The notes beneath the pieces were generated by a model that was given only the letters and a program-made list of their open reading frames with translations, made no database searches and was not told the origin of the DNA. Positions 36,701-47,472 of a stretch of 64,000 bases of DNA are shown here, one piece after another; position 1 is the first letter of the stretch, and each line of letters opens with the position of its first letter. Where the stretch lies: positions 10,885,147-10,949,146 of the forward strand of contig NC_088881.1 in the NCBI RefSeq assembly GCF_032884065.1. Direction: 5' to 3'. Source of the DNA: Artemia franciscana (taxonomy: Eukaryota > Arthropoda > Branchiopoda > Anostraca > Artemiidae). A program made the position numbers and the translations under genes.

Positions 36701-38629
36701 ATGTTTAAGTTTAAAATGACTGATGAACTTACAATGGCAAAAGCCGATGAAGATGCTCAAAGAGTCTATGCCAAAAAACTTGCTGCTGATAGAGAAAGTC
36801 AGAAAAGAAAGCGTGCCGAGGAATCAAAAGAACAGCAAGGAAACAGGCTTGAGGCTGATAGAGAAAGAAAGAACAGGACGCGTGCCGAGGAACTACCAGA
36901 GCAACGCGAAAGCAGACTTGCTGCTAAAAGAGAAAGTGAAAAAAGAAGGCGTTTCGAGGAATCACAAAAACAGCAAGAAATCAGGCTTGCTGCTGATAGA
37001 GAAAGTAAGAAAAGAAAGCGTGCCGAGGAAGCACAAGAACAGCAAGAAATCAGGCTTGCTGCTGATAGAGAAAGTAAGAAAAGAATGCGTGCCGAGGAAT
37101 CAGAGCAACCTGAAAGTTATCGCCTGGCATTCAGGTACAGCCCAGTCGATGATTATAGCTTGAGTAGATGTGTTCAAATCGGGACAATGTCTAAAATTTG
37201 TCCCTATTGCAAGGCCTTGAAATTCAATGGGGAAACAATGGGAATGTATTGCGCCTCAGGAAAAGTTAAACTTCCTCTATTGGCTGCACCACCAGAGCCA
37301 TTGAAGACTTTCCTTACTGGAACTACGTCAGAATCTAAGCGTTTTTTGTCACAAATCAGAAAATACAACTCATGTTTCCAAATGACGTCGTTTCGAGTCC
37401 AAATCGAAAATCCAGATCAATTTATGTCTACTTTCAAAGTAAAAGGGCAAATTTATCATAGAGCAGGGTCCCTTCTACCATTCTCAGGCGAGAATCATAA
37501 ATTTTTACAATTGGACTTCATCAGTGATAGAAATTCTGAATTGAATGCACGTTGCGAAATTTCTCCCATCGTTGAAAGGACAATCGTTTCCCAATTGCAA
37601 CATCTTTTCCACGAAAATAATAATTTAGTGCGTCTGTTCAAAACAGCCATCGATTTGATGCCTAAAGATACGCATAAAATTGTTATTTCCGCTGACAAAA
37701 CGCCTCCTGGCCAACATGTGCGTAGATACAATGCTCCAACTATCGACGAAGTGGCAATCGTTATGGTCGGTGATCAGTTTTTACCTCGAGATATTATTCT
37801 TCATAAGCGAAACGCTCAGTTGTTAAGAATTGCTGAAACTCATCGATGCTACGATGCCCTACAATATCCTATCATTTTTTGGGATGGAGCCGACGGCTAT
37901 CACTTTAATATTAAATTGATGAATCCAGCCACTAACAAAGAAATGAATAAGAAATGCAGTGCAATGCATTATTATTCCTATAGACTAATGATTCGGCAGG
38001 ATGAAGAAAATTATATTTTAAAATGCCGTGAATTGTTTCACCAATTTGTCGTTGATATTTATGCTAAAATTGAATCAGAACGTTTGCTATATATCCGCTT
38101 GAATCAGACCAAGCTCCGCTCTGAACAATACATTCATTTTCGAGATGCAGTTATAAATGACGGTAATACCACAAACGTTGGAAGATTAACAATTTTACCT
38201 TCGTCATATGCTGGCAGTCCCCGTCATATGCATGAATATGCTCAAGATGCTATTGCGTATGTTCGTCTCTATGGTCGTCCAGATTTATTTATTACATTTA
38301 CATGTAATCAATCTTGGGACGAGATACTGCAGCTTTTAATTCAAGGACAATCGGCGGTTCATAGGCATGACATTACGGCCCGTGTCTTCCGGCAAAAGTT
38401 GAAATCACTGATAAAATACATAGTAAAACTTGAAGTGTTTGGGTCAGTGCGATGCTGGATGTACTCAGTGGAATGGCAAAAACGAGGTTTGCCACACGCA
38501 CATATACTAATCTGGCTACATAAAAAAATTACTTCGAACGACATTGATGATGTGATTTCCGCTGAAATACCTGATAAAATGATAAAAACCCCTTATTTGT
38601 CGATAAGGGGTTACATGATATTATTGTAA
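36701..38629 (+). pseudogene. Helitron Rep protein, N-terminal and HUH endonuclease part (H6)
   Basis: The open frame has 642 codons. Residues 27-134 are five basic 23-residue repeats (likely coiled coil). About residues 160-185 hold CPYCKALKF with Cys pairs. The Helitron-like N domain follows, with LPSSYAGSPRHMHEYAQDA and PDLFITFTCNQSWDEI. The HUH endonuclease metal-binding motif is GLPHAHILIWL, with His599 and His601 at 38,495-38,503. Such proteins nick single-stranded DNA at element ends for rolling-circle transfer. After EIPDKM (about 38,580) the frame runs into a small hairpin sequence and stops, and the protein continues in another frame at 38,635. The start at 36,701 is supported by the same ATG context in H3 and H5. 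Confidence 0.9.
38587..38612 (+). repeat. Perfect 10-bp hairpin at the Rep frameshift
   Basis: AACCCCTTAT (38,587-38,596) and ATAAGGGGTT (38,603-38,612) pair perfectly around a six-base loop. The frame break in the Rep gene falls here. Confidence 0.7.
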
Positions 38630-38634
38630 AAAAT

Positions 38635-39363
38635 ATGATACACGGACCTTGCGGTGCACTGAACGAAAATTCACCATGCATGGCCAAAGGAAGGTGCACA
38701 AAGCAATATCCTCGACTTTCAGTATCCAACACAATTACTGGCAATGATGGTTACCCACAATATAGAAGAAGATCTACTGAAGATGGCGGTAAAACAGCAA
38801 TAATAAAGAAGTGTAACGGTACCACCATCGAAGTAGATAACCAGTGGGTTGTTCCATATTCCCCATTATTATCAAAAACATTTAATGCACACATAAACGT
38901 TGAATACTTGAACTCCGTAAAGGCAATCAAATACATATGTAAATACGTCAACAAAGGCAGTGACATGGCAGTTTTTGGCTTGCAGCCCGGAATCAAAGAT
39001 TTCGACGAAATCGTACAATATCAGGCTGGAAGATACATAAGCAGTAATGAAGCTGTTTTGCAAATTCTTTCATTTCCGATACATGAACGTAGTCCAGCTG
39101 TTGCTCACTTAGCGGTACATTTACAGAATGGTCAACGTGTTTATTTCTCGGAAACCAACGTGCAACAAAGAGCCCTGAATCCACCGGATACAAAATTAAC
39201 AGCTTTTTTTCGCTTTGCAAAAATGATTCTTTTGCAAAAAGACTGCTGTATACTGAAGTGCCTTCGTATTACACGTGGAATACTAAAAATAAAGTATTTG
39301 AACGTCGAAAACAGGGTAAGTCAGTCGACGGCTAACCTACCATCTTCAAAGATACCACTATAG
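38635..39363 (+). pseudogene. Helitron Rep protein, catalytic tyrosine part (H6)
   Basis: This continues the Rep protein: MIHGPCGALNENSPCMAKGR, then the catalytic block AIKYICKYVNKGSD with tyrosines at 38,932 and 38,944 in Tyr-x3-Tyr spacing, the two-tyrosine arrangement known for Helitron Rep. FDEIVQYQAGRYISSNEA and QRVYFSETNVQQ follow. A frameshift near 39,215 (poly-T region) moves the true continuation to another frame, where a TAA stands at 39,333-39,335. The last 50 residues of this frame are therefore out-of-frame translation. Confidence 0.85.
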
Positions 39364-39367
39364 GAAG

Positions 39368-40275
39368 ACTCTACACCGTTCACCCCAATCAACATGAATG
39401 CTTCTTTCTACGCCTGCTTTTGGTAAATGTACCCGGTCCGACATCCTTTGAGTATTTAAGAACTGTAAACGGTACTATACATGACACTTACCGTAGTGCA
39501 TGCCAAGCTCTGAATTTATTGGAGAATGACCAACACTGGGATAACTGCATCAATGACGCGTGCGAAACGTCAACCCCAAGTCAAATTCGTGCATTGTTTG
39601 GCATCATTTTAACAACTTGCTCTCCATCAGCTCCTACAGAGTTATGGGAAAAATATAAGTCAAAAATGTCCGAAGATATACTCCATCGAAAACATTTAGA
39701 GACGTCAGATATGACTTTTGATTTTACATCAGAAATTTATAACTACACTTTAGTTATTATAGAAGATTTGTGCGTACGTATAGCAAACAAACCTCTTCAG
39801 GATTTGGGAATGCCTTCACCTAACCGTATCGCTGCTGTTTCGACATGTGTAGAATTGGATCGTGAACAAAATTACAGTACGAGTGATCTATTGTCGTATG
39901 TACAAAATAACATTTCCAAGTTAACGTCGGAACAAAAAGACATTTATGATACGATAATGCATTGTGTCGATAACAACGTTGGAGAAATTTTCTTTTTCGA
40001 TGATCCAGGAGGTACTGGTAAAACGTTTGTGATAAAACTGATTCTGGCATCAATTCGATCAAAAAATGATATAGCGTTGGCAATTGCGTCGTCCGGAATA
40101 GCCGCAACATTGCTGCCTGGTGGAAGAACTGCACATTCCGCTTTGAAATTGCCTCTGAATTTGCATTCTACAGAAACTCCCACGTGCAATATTTCCAAAT
40201 CATCTGGGATGGGTAAAGTATTGCAGCAATGCAAACTTATTATTTGGGATGAGTGCAAAATGGCACATAAAAATC
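39368..40275 (+). pseudogene. Helitron Pif1-type helicase, motifs I-II (H6)
   Basis: It continues the same polypeptide after the frame break: NVPGPTSFEYLRTVNGTIHD marks the Rep-helicase linker. The helicase begins at LTSEQKDIYDTIMHCVDNN. Walker A is Pro-Gly-Gly-Thr-Gly-Lys-Thr at 40,005-40,025, with Asp before it where Gly is common. Motif Ia is ALAIASSGIAATLLPGGRTA, and Walker B is LIIWDECKMAHK near 40,240. The domain would unwind the displaced strand during transposition. A frame change at about 40,275 follows the Walker B block. Confidence 0.88.
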
Positions 40276-40563
40276 GCTCGAGGCTCTGGATCAATGCTTG
40301 AAAGATTTGAGAGGGAAGTCGAAACCCTTTGGCAGCAGATTAATATTGCTTGCGGGAGATTTCAGGCAAACATTACCTATAATACCTAGATCAACTCCTG
40401 CAGACGAAATGAATGCTTGCCTGAAAAATTCTAATTTATGGGCACACGTAAAAATATTAAAATTAACTACAAATATGCGTGTCCGATTGCAAAACGATGA
40501 CTCTGGTCAAACATTTTCAGATCAATTACTGGCAATTGGTAACGGAAAGCTCCTAGTAGACGA
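40270..40563 (+). pseudogene. Helitron helicase, motif III block, truncated (H6)
   Basis: From LKDLRGKSKPFG the frame shows LILLAGDFRQTLPIIPRSTP and LTTNMRVRLQND, then QLLAIGNGKLLVD, and departs from all other copies exactly after the GTAGAC bases. The remaining 200 or so residues of the helicase, present in H3 and H5, are missing here. Downstream codons to 40,849 belong to different sequence. Confidence 0.85.
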
Positions 40564-41209
40564 AATTTATGTTTTTAGAGGTGAGTTTGGAGAACCCTTC
40601 GATACTGCTACGAGTGGTAGCATTCATATTGGTCCGGTGGACATAACACAATCTTATGTCAGCAAGATTCATTCACCTCTCAAAAACACATTCGGGAGGC
40701 AGGAGGTAGGGACAGCGTCAAAGCATCTACAGAAAAATTCAGTGAAAAGGTTGGTGATGTGTGCTCACATTACCTACAAATGGAAATGCAGACGCTTCAA
40801 CCGGACTTGTACAATTTTGAGTGTGTTTTTTTACGGATTGGATGGGTAGTCTTTTCAATGGGGCAGAAAATCATAGTTAAAGTGGGAGTACGTCGGAATT
40901 TAGATTTTAATGTAACCAAATCAAAAAATCCTTTTAATAGGTGGGAATTTTAAGAATTCTAGAGAATATAATGCAGATTTAAAGGGTTGTAAAGGAGTAC
41001 AACACTTTTGTTCCGATACGGGCTTAGAATGCTTCAAGTGTTCAATCCTCGTGACTTGGCATAAACCTATTAAGAAGAATGGAATTAGTAAGACAGATTC
41101 TGATGGCTTGGTAGTTAGTGAGGGCGGGGAAGGTACATGTGGTCAAGGATGTTTTTGACAATGAAATAGTAAAAAAGATCATATGTCCCCATCATGACGC
41201 TGAAGCAAC
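40564..41209 (+). other. Unassigned region between H6 and the Polinton-like relic
   Basis: The frames are fairly long but unrecognised: one continues from H6 (GEFGEPFDTATSGSIHIGP) to 40,849, another ends at 40,953, and a third stretch near 40,950-41,155 has a Cys pair (ECFKCSILVTWHKP). They may be decayed parts of the element whose integrase follows, but nothing in the wording proves it. Confidence 0.35.
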
Positions 41210-41755
41210 TACGTAAAAAAAGGCCTTTATTTTCCGTCCTAGGTAATTCGTAACCACGGCTTAGGAAGGCTATACTCAAACATGGTATTGATAATGAATT
41301 CATTAATCTCCTATCTGAGGTTTGTTTAAATTTAACTGAAGGCAATGTTCAGTTGCCAGAAGTAGTTAAGCAGTGAACAAAGCAACATTGTTCCCTTTTA
41401 AGCGTCTTAGCTTGCAAACAGAAAGGAAAACATTTAATAAACGGCTTGTTCAAGTGGTTGGTAGTTTCTTTTCATTGTTACTGCCAATAATCGTGGGACT
41501 TGAAAAAACACGATTCACTAAAAATGGCTATACCATTACAAATTGCCGCCAATAGAGCTCGCTCTTTCACCAAAAGAGCACTTTGACGATAATCTAGATC
41601 AATTTATTCATAATGAAGCAATTGCCGACGACGAAAAATCAATTTTTCTTCAAAATGTCCCTTGTTGTGTCGATAGGCATAGACCCTACCGTGAAAGACT
41701 GCTCAAAGTAAATGTGATTGATCAACCTCAAAATTCATCACTCCAGCACCATTAA
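41210..41755 (+). pseudogene. Polinton/Maverick-like small ORF remnants
   Basis: Three short frames follow in order. The first (about 41,260-41,374) reads like the small basic protein often found near Polinton integrases, with a RKAILKHG-type start. The second (41,373-41,555) continues it after a frame change and has a hydrophobic LLLPIIVGL end. The third (41,543-41,755) resembles the acidic small frame before the integrase. Stops and frame changes break all of them. The assignment is from recalled family style plus the integrase next door, without a search. The capsid or polymerase genes of such elements are not visible. Confidence 0.4.
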
Positions 41756-41964
41756 CACAAAAAAGGGGAAAAGATTCATCTAAAGTTTCATCAAGTGCTG
41801 TACACCTGAATCCCAAAATATATCAAAACATCAAAAGACAAATCGTTTTTGGAATGCACGCCAAGCGGGGGTGATGATTTAAAGTGTGTCAAACAAAAGT
41901 GTCTTTACACCACATTTAGTATGCTGAAAGGTAGCGGACATTTTACACCGCGTTTTCATTCAAA

Positions 41965-42395
41965 ATGGATCAAGTTTTCAAGCGTGTTTATGAAAATATT
42001 GGTGAAGCGGGAATTTTAGGCTCCCCCACAACAATTGTCCGAGCTACTGGAATTTAAAGGAAGCTAGAAAAAGATAATTTACAGAAGGAACCCGGCTAAA
42101 CTGTTCATCGAAATCATAGAGTTCGCGGTAATCATTAGTAGAAAACTCAAGCCTTTTTCTCCATGCAAATATTTAAAGCAGATCTTTTGACTCTAGATGA
42201 AATTCAAAGACGTCACAATAGCCCGTACAAATATATTTTACTTTCCATCAGAGTTTTTAATCGCTATGCATATGCCACTTTATTGCGTTCGAAGAGATTT
42301 GATGAAGTTGCTAGAGCCCTTGAATCTATCTTTGAACAAGAAACTTATAGAATGTCTGCTATTATGCATGAATTTTCAATTAATAATAGTTAATT
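41965..42395 (+). pseudogene. Retroviral-type (rve) integrase relic, Polinton-like
   Basis: An N-terminal scrap (about 41,965-42,055) is followed, after several breaks, by a frame at 42,163-42,393 that carries the beginning of an rve-fold core: a KADL-type first catalytic Asp, the KYILLSIRVFNRYAYA strand region (usually with Asp where Arg now stands) and a helix with ALESIF. The second catalytic Asp and the Glu are missing because the sequence ends at a TAA and then meets the LINE. This integrase type joins element ends to target DNA in Polintons and in transposons of the F54H12.3 kind. It is clearly inactive. Confidence 0.55.
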
Positions 42396-42432
42396 GATTA
42401 AAAGTCAATTAATTAATTTCAATAATAAAGAG

Positions 42433-43440
42433 AAAGCATAAAGCTTTTTCTCTATTATTCCTAGCTCTAGTCCATAAGACAATTTTCTTCCGTAAGACAC
42501 CATCAGCAACTTTTAACTTCCAAGTTAAGCATTCAACTGTTCCTGGAAAGTTTCCCTCAAATCTTCATCCTGGAGTCCACCAACATCATAACATCCCGAG
42601 AGGTAGTTTCCCTTCCAAAATTTCAGCTTTAAATTAACCCTAAATACTACTAGATGATGGTATTTACTTTTAAGATTAATAAAAGTACTGCTATATACCC
42701 TAGTATCTGGTATTGATCCTGCCAATCTTCGGTTTACTATAACATGGTCAATAAGGTTTTCTGTAATACCATCACGTGGATACCATGCGAACTTAAAGGC
42801 CATTTTATGGCAAATAACTATATTGGTTAAAACAAAACTGTTGTACCTACAAAATTGCAAAAGTCTGTAGCCATTACTGTTTTCTCTTCCTAGACAAAAT
42901 TTACCTAGGCTAGGATACCATCTGTCCCTGTTTCTACCGACCAGGGCGTTAAAATCCTCTAGTAAAAACACCACCTCGGACCCTGTCTCTTTGCTCCTGT
43001 AATTTTAAGTAAAATTCAGGTGAGTCAATAGTATCTCCTTCAGTCGGTTCAAAAGGGGCATATACTACCATAGCTGATATAGCCCTAAACTTTTTAGTCG
43101 TAAAATGAGCAATTACTATTCTATTATAAATACCTTCCCAGCCTAAATAATGCTTGAGCTTCTAAACAAAAGCAGCTTCCTTATTAGTCATAAGCCTTAC
43201 TCCCTGTCTATATCTACCATCCTCCCTGCCTGAGTAAATAAATTCCCTATCACTTAATTTCATGCCACCTACCACTGAGATATGAGTTTCTAAAACTCCT
43301 AATAAGTCCAGTTTGAATCTTCTGAGCTCGTCAGTCAAAATATCAATACAATAGTCATTTTCTTACGTCGTAACATTCCAAGTTCCATTTTTTATGTTCT
43401 TTAAATCATTGAAACTATTTTGGCCCAAGGAAATCAATTA
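42433..43440 (-). pseudogene. LINE apurinic-like endonuclease relic
   Basis: The - strand reading starts with LKNIKNGTWNVTT, then a TAA at 43,365-43,363, then LDLLGVLETHISVVGG, SGREDGRYRQGVRLMTNKEA, a TAG at 43,164-43,162, WEGIYNRIVIAHF and MVVYAPFEPTEGD. After a frame change near 42,970 comes FLLEDFNALVGRNRDRW, the Gly-Asp-Phe-Asn-type catalytic motif with Glu for Gly, and ENLIDHVIVNRRL and HHLVVFRVNL, the Ser/His-Asp-His end of the fold. The order matches the endonuclease/exonuclease/phosphatase domain of RTE/CFDP2-like LINEs, which nicks target DNA. Two stops and at least two frame changes make it a pseudogene. Confidence 0.85.
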
Positions 43441-43690
43441 TCACGGATACCAGTATAGGACAGGGATCAACGTATCTTCTCAAGTCTAAACCGGGAGGCT
43501 TTAGCCGGCTTAGAACCTGGCAGCAAGAACTCCCTGGGACTTCCAGCATGAATGGAGGCCTTGTAAAATCCTGGGCCCATTTCGGTCACAACATGGTTTT
43601 CAGCACTTGACGATGCTCTTCTATCAACAAGAGTGAAAATCCTGCACAGACAGTCTCAAGCCAATTACCTCCGATTAATTATTTTGAGGT
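42433..43690 (-). mobile_element. RTE/CFDP2-like LINE, 5' portion
   Basis: On the - strand the unit runs from probable 5' UTR (about 43,690-43,441) into the endonuclease gene and stops near 42,433. RT and 3' parts are missing, so this copy was cut on its 3' side, which is unusual for LINEs and suggests later rearrangement. The limits are approximate. Confidence 0.6.
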
Positions 43691-44529
43691 TGACCGTGTT
43701 GTGCTCATAATGCGTATTCTACTAATATTCATGTTAAGGCTTGGGTTCAAATTTAATCCATTGATCGAATACAAAAGTTTAAGGATAATTACTAGGGAGG
43801 AGTGTTTTTTTAAACTAATGATCGTATATTATTTACGAACTCATAAATTTCATTAAAGGCTCTTTTTAGAGTTGATCTTGCTCTCTACCGTCTCCTGAAC
43901 CTTCAGGTTTGAAATATTCCATGGATTAAATTCAATGGCTCAAAAATACTTAATAGGGAGGGATGATTTCAAAACTATAGATGATTTATCTAGAGAATTC
44001 GGTACCTAAATGGAACTGTAAATACCATTTGATAAACCCAAACTGTATAAGAGACAGTAAATATCATCTAAGCATACAAAAAAAGTATATACATCGCAAA
44101 CATCTAGTAACATCTAGTCCTTGTTAAGATTCCGTTTAGACATCTTGTTAGATTAACCTCATTTCATCTAATGAAATTAAATTGGACGACCATTTTTTTA
44201 CATCAAATTATTCGTCTGAGATACCTTACATAATGGAAGTACATAGCGTTTGTGTAAATGGCATTCTTTCAGAAATCATATCTGGCATGCAATTCTAAGA
44301 ATTTTTTATTAACCGGAAGTTGTGATATGTGTAGGGCTCTTGTTGTACCTGTTGGATGGTTTTGTCAAGAAAATATGCATATATTGTTCCCAGGAAATGT
44401 TAAATCTCTTAGAAGTTTAGCTTGATACAAGGGACTAAGAACTCCAAATCGTCGTAGAAATGGTTGGGTTATGCTTGTGCTCGGAGTAATCGGATACTTG
44501 TGTGCTTAGAGTAATAGGATTTCTGTGTG
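43691..44529. other. Outer part of left arm, nothing assigned
   Basis: AT-rich. From 43,791 it mirrors 63,262-64,000. Apart from the broken protein-like continuation of the neighbouring frame (to about 44,270 on the - strand) nothing is recognised. Confidence 0.45.
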
Positions 44530-44832
44530 CTAGTACCAATTGAATGTAAATGGAGGATATTGAAAAAGTGCCGGTACGAGGGATAGAAGGTGGTTGGCTC
44601 TTATCGGACTACATACTAGCATACCACTGTCTCTGGCAACGGTAATTTTACAGGAGAGTGTAAATGACGTTGTCAAGCTTTCAGTGACCTCTGCCAATTT
44701 GAATCGTGGATAAATATACCCTAGATCAAGAAGAGGTAGCGCAGAAACCGAAGATTTTGAAACAAAGTAGGAACATTCTTTAGTTTTAGGACGATCATAC
44801 AATGCAATTCTTTCTTCAATTTCGTTCGTGAT
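44530..44832 (-). CDS. Hypothetical exon-like frame, left arm copy
   Basis: Not recognised. On the - strand a frame of about 100 codons follows a good splice-acceptor-like sequence (pyrimidines then CAG at its start). It reads ITNEIEERIALYDRPKTKEC, then LPLLDLGYIYPRFKLAEV and SCKITVARDSGMLVCSPIRA, and ends FTFNWY before a stop. Beyond the stop the same frame continues with protein-like wording (FLRRFGVLSPLYQAKLLRDL) interrupted by stops, so it may be a decaying gene or an unknown transposon. There is no ATG near the start. The right-arm copy differs at two residues. Confidence 0.3.
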   Translation of the reverse strand: MTNEIEERIALYDRPKTKECSYFVSKSSVSALPLLDLGYIYPRFKLAEVTESLTTSFTLSCKITVARDSGMLVCSPIRANHLLSLVPALFQYPPFTFNWY

Positions 44833-45357
44833 CTGGAGAAGGGGCGCTCAATATTTTCTTACAAATACTTATAAGCTCAAATGCCCCAAACTCTTTCATA
44901 ATATTTCTAGGAAAGCGTTATGATGAACAATTGTCTATGATGCTGATAAATCATTATTCAATTTTTTTGTGATGAGGGAAACAGAAAGAGAAAGGGATGT
45001 ACCCTATGGATTTCCAAAGGTTTATTTTCGTAAACAATACCCAACAAACAAAATTCAGCTTTAAGAGATACCTATATTAGATGCAAGAAATCTGTAATAA
45101 AAATAAAGGACATACTTGGCATAGGTAAAGATTCACAAGACAGAATTTGATTTAAGTTAATGAAGAGCCCACTTTATGTTTTCATAATTATTATAATATA
45201 ACTACATTATTAGATTTAGCTGCAAAGTCCAAATATAAAGAGTCAATTGTCATTAAAATTGCACAAGCTGAATTACTAAAAACTTGGACTGAAATCACTT
45301 CCCGTGACTGTTTTCCATATAAGAAAAAATAAATCATAACATAGTAAAAGCTCGAGT

Positions 45358-45555
45358 TCAGAGAAGAAAATAAGATCCAGTTACTTGTAAATGAATACTT
45401 GCTTTCCTTGTTCCTATTTTATCTAAATTTTTCAATCGCAATATAGCCCTATAGCCTTGGTCTTTCAAGTACTTTTTGTCATGTTTATGGTTAAGGAATT
45501 CGACAATTCTTTTGTCTTCATTTAAATGACACTCACCATGAAAAAACAAAAGCAA
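45358..45555 (-). CDS. Hypothetical frame with hydrophobic start, copy A left arm
   Basis: Not recognised. A strongly hydrophobic stretch (LILCFLLLFFHGEC) that resembles a signal peptide is followed by a charged segment LNEDKRIVEFLNHKHDKKYL, then GYRAILRLKNLDKIGTRKA, and a stop after SYFLL. There is no in-frame ATG at the front, so it would be an exon or a relic. Compared with copy B at 48,753 the charged part is kept in frame while the hydrophobic part is shifted by one base. Confidence 0.25.
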   Translation of the reverse strand: MLLFFHGECHLNEDKRIVEFLNHKHDKKYLKDQGYRAILRLKNLDKIGTRKASIHLQVTGSYFLL

Positions 45556-46127
45556 AAAACAAAGAATTAATGAAACTGAAGAATAATTTGGCCTTAATTA
45601 ATAAATCTACCTTTGATGTAACAATGCTACCTTATTTACCTTTTACACACTTTTTCTTGCACCAATTATTAGGATTTACTCTTTGTCTCAACCATTAGCC
45701 TTTAATATTTAATTAGTCTTGTTATAAAGGATAATGTGGGAAGGGAATAGCATAACACAGCCGTTTTTGGGACAAGCAGGACGGTACAAGGATTGAAAAT
45801 AGGTAAAAAAATTCAATATTTGAGATGGTGTCTGGCTGCTTCTCTCCTCCCGTAAAATTCTCCCTGAAACATCCCCTCCAGACGATCCACTCCTAAAAAA
45901 TCACTCTCCTGCAGGAAAAACCCCCAAAATTTCTCCCCCTGAATTCCCCAAGAAGTATTTCCTCTGCAGACAATTCCCCCAAGAAAATCTCCCCGCATAT
46001 AAAATTAAGCTTCCAAAGGATGATAAAACAAATAAAAAGGATGAAGAAAATAAGGCATTCTTAGATATTTTACCTATAATCCAAAATTCAGGTAGAATAT
46101 ATTTTTTTTTAATAAATTTTTTTTTAA

Positions 46128-46373
46128 TTGATAGTAAAGAGCGGCATTAAAATTTAAAATGAACAGAAATTATTCCCTGTATGAAAGGGACTGTCCCCCT
46201 TCTCAACGCTCCGCTCTTTACACTAAAGGTTGACTCTTTTTCACAGCTCTATGTTATAAAAAAATAAAAAAACTTTAGTGTAAAGAGCGGGCCATTGGGA
46301 AGGGGATGGCCCCTTTCATATAAGGAATAATTTCTGTTCGTTTTAAGTTTTAATGTCGTTCCTTACTTTCAGT
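46128..46373. repeat. Family S fold-back unit a (left arm)
   Basis: Left arm AGTAAAGAGCGGCATTAAAA to the CCGCTCTTTACACTAAAGG point, right arm inverted from ACTTTAGTGTAAAGAGCGG to CGTTCCTTACTTTCAG: arms of about 90 bases around a short centre. Confidence 0.75.
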
Positions 46374-47110
46374 TATAAAAAATTTGTTTTTATTTAATTT
46401 CAAAACGTTTTAAATTAATGCAGGTTTTCAATTTAGCTTACGAACATGAACAACTGAAACGAAATTTACATATTAATTTTACTTTTTTTAATTAATAATA
46501 ACCTTATAATGACCTACGTTTGTATTTTCTTCCAGTTGTTCAAAAATAACTCCTGAATCACAAAGGCTGTTTAATTAGAATAATAACCTCTTTTAAAAGT
46601 TACACAAGAAAATTTAGCACAAGACGAGGGGCAACTCATCTCATATACGTAATATTTTCTGTGCGTTTTAAGTTTTAATGTTGCTTCTTACTATCAATTG
46701 AAGAAGCTTGCTTCTTTTTTTGGGTCATTTTTTAAATAATATCGGGAAGACCAGCTCCCCCTCGATGGAAAATTCCCTTACCCCCACGAGAAATTTCTCC
46801 ACGGAAAGATTCTCCAAATTAACTTAAATTAGCAACATTTGCGGAACTAATTTTGTAAAAACATAGTAAAAAAATGGCCGAAGAGGTCGAAACAATTCTT
46901 ATGAAAATAAATGTCACAGAATGAGCAATTCTCAAATGACTGAACTGAATGAAAGGAAAAATCTTTAAAAGATAAATGTAATAATGTATGTTCATTTTAA
47001 GTTTTAATGTTATTCCTTACTTACAGTTGGAAAAAAACTTGTTTTTTTTTAATATTTAATAAAAACCGTAAGCCGATGACATAAAATATCTTTGGTTTAT
47101 TATTACATTT

Positions 47111-47472
47111 AAATAAAAAAATTTTTTTTTTTACTGAGAGTAAGGAGCGACATTAAAACTTAAAACGAACAGAAATTACTCGGTATATGAAAGGGGCTGT
47201 TACCTCCACAACGCCACGTTCTTTACGCTAAAGTTCGACTCTTTACTCTTTTACTTTAAGCAGTAAAATACTTTAGCGTAAAGAGCGGGGCGTTGAGGAG
47301 GTAACAGCTTATACTTAAAACTTAACAGCTTAAAACTTATATATTTAAAATCAGCATGAGAATTCAATTCTTTTGATGTAACCATTGTTATAAAAATTCC
47401 ATTTTTTAGAGTTTTGGTTACTATTTAGCAGGGTCGCTCCTTACTACAGTTCGTTACCACGAACTGTTTGAT
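47111..47472. mobile_element. Family S short element b (left arm)
   Basis: AAATAAAAAAA start, AGTAAGGAGCGACATTAAAA, an internal fold-back at GCTAAAG/CTTTAGC, then the other terminus GGGTCGCTCCTTACTACAG with the small hairpin CAGTTCGTTACCACGAACTG. Confidence 0.65.

Larger units (their letters stand above)
36543..40563 (+). mobile_element. Helitron H6, Rep-helicase element, 3'-truncated
   Basis: It begins TTATATATATAAAAATAAGT directly after H5. If H5 is removed, the TCTA at 34,061-34,064 would supply the expected TC start, so H6 probably starts at 34,061. It carries three TGACGTCA octamers, the Rep leader, the Rep endonuclease and most of a Pif1 helicase. At about 40,563 (after GTAGAC) it breaks off into unrelated sequence. 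The helicase C-terminus, (TA)n tract and hairpin end are all missing. It is the most complete coding copy here but inactive. Confidence 0.85.
45355..47472. repeat. 2.1-kb duplicated block, copy A (left arm)
   Basis: Starts with TTCAGAGAAGAAAATAAGAT and runs through the same landmarks as copy B: ACTTTTTGTCATGTTTATGG, GTTATAAAGGATAATGTGGG, CTCTGCAGACAATTCCCC, two fold-back units and the terminal GAACTGTTTGAT. Copy A has about 120 extra bases near 45,835-45,950. Confidence 0.75.

Noticed and set aside
37495-40294. Several - strand frames under H6
   Set aside because: Antisense shadows of the Rep-helicase gene, which has clear motifs on the + strand.
45813-45998. 61-residue Gly-rich frame and its mirror at 60,035
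   Set aside because: Sits on worn family S sequence (CCCC/GGGG blocks of the CTCTGCAGACAATTCCCC region); composition reflects the repeat.
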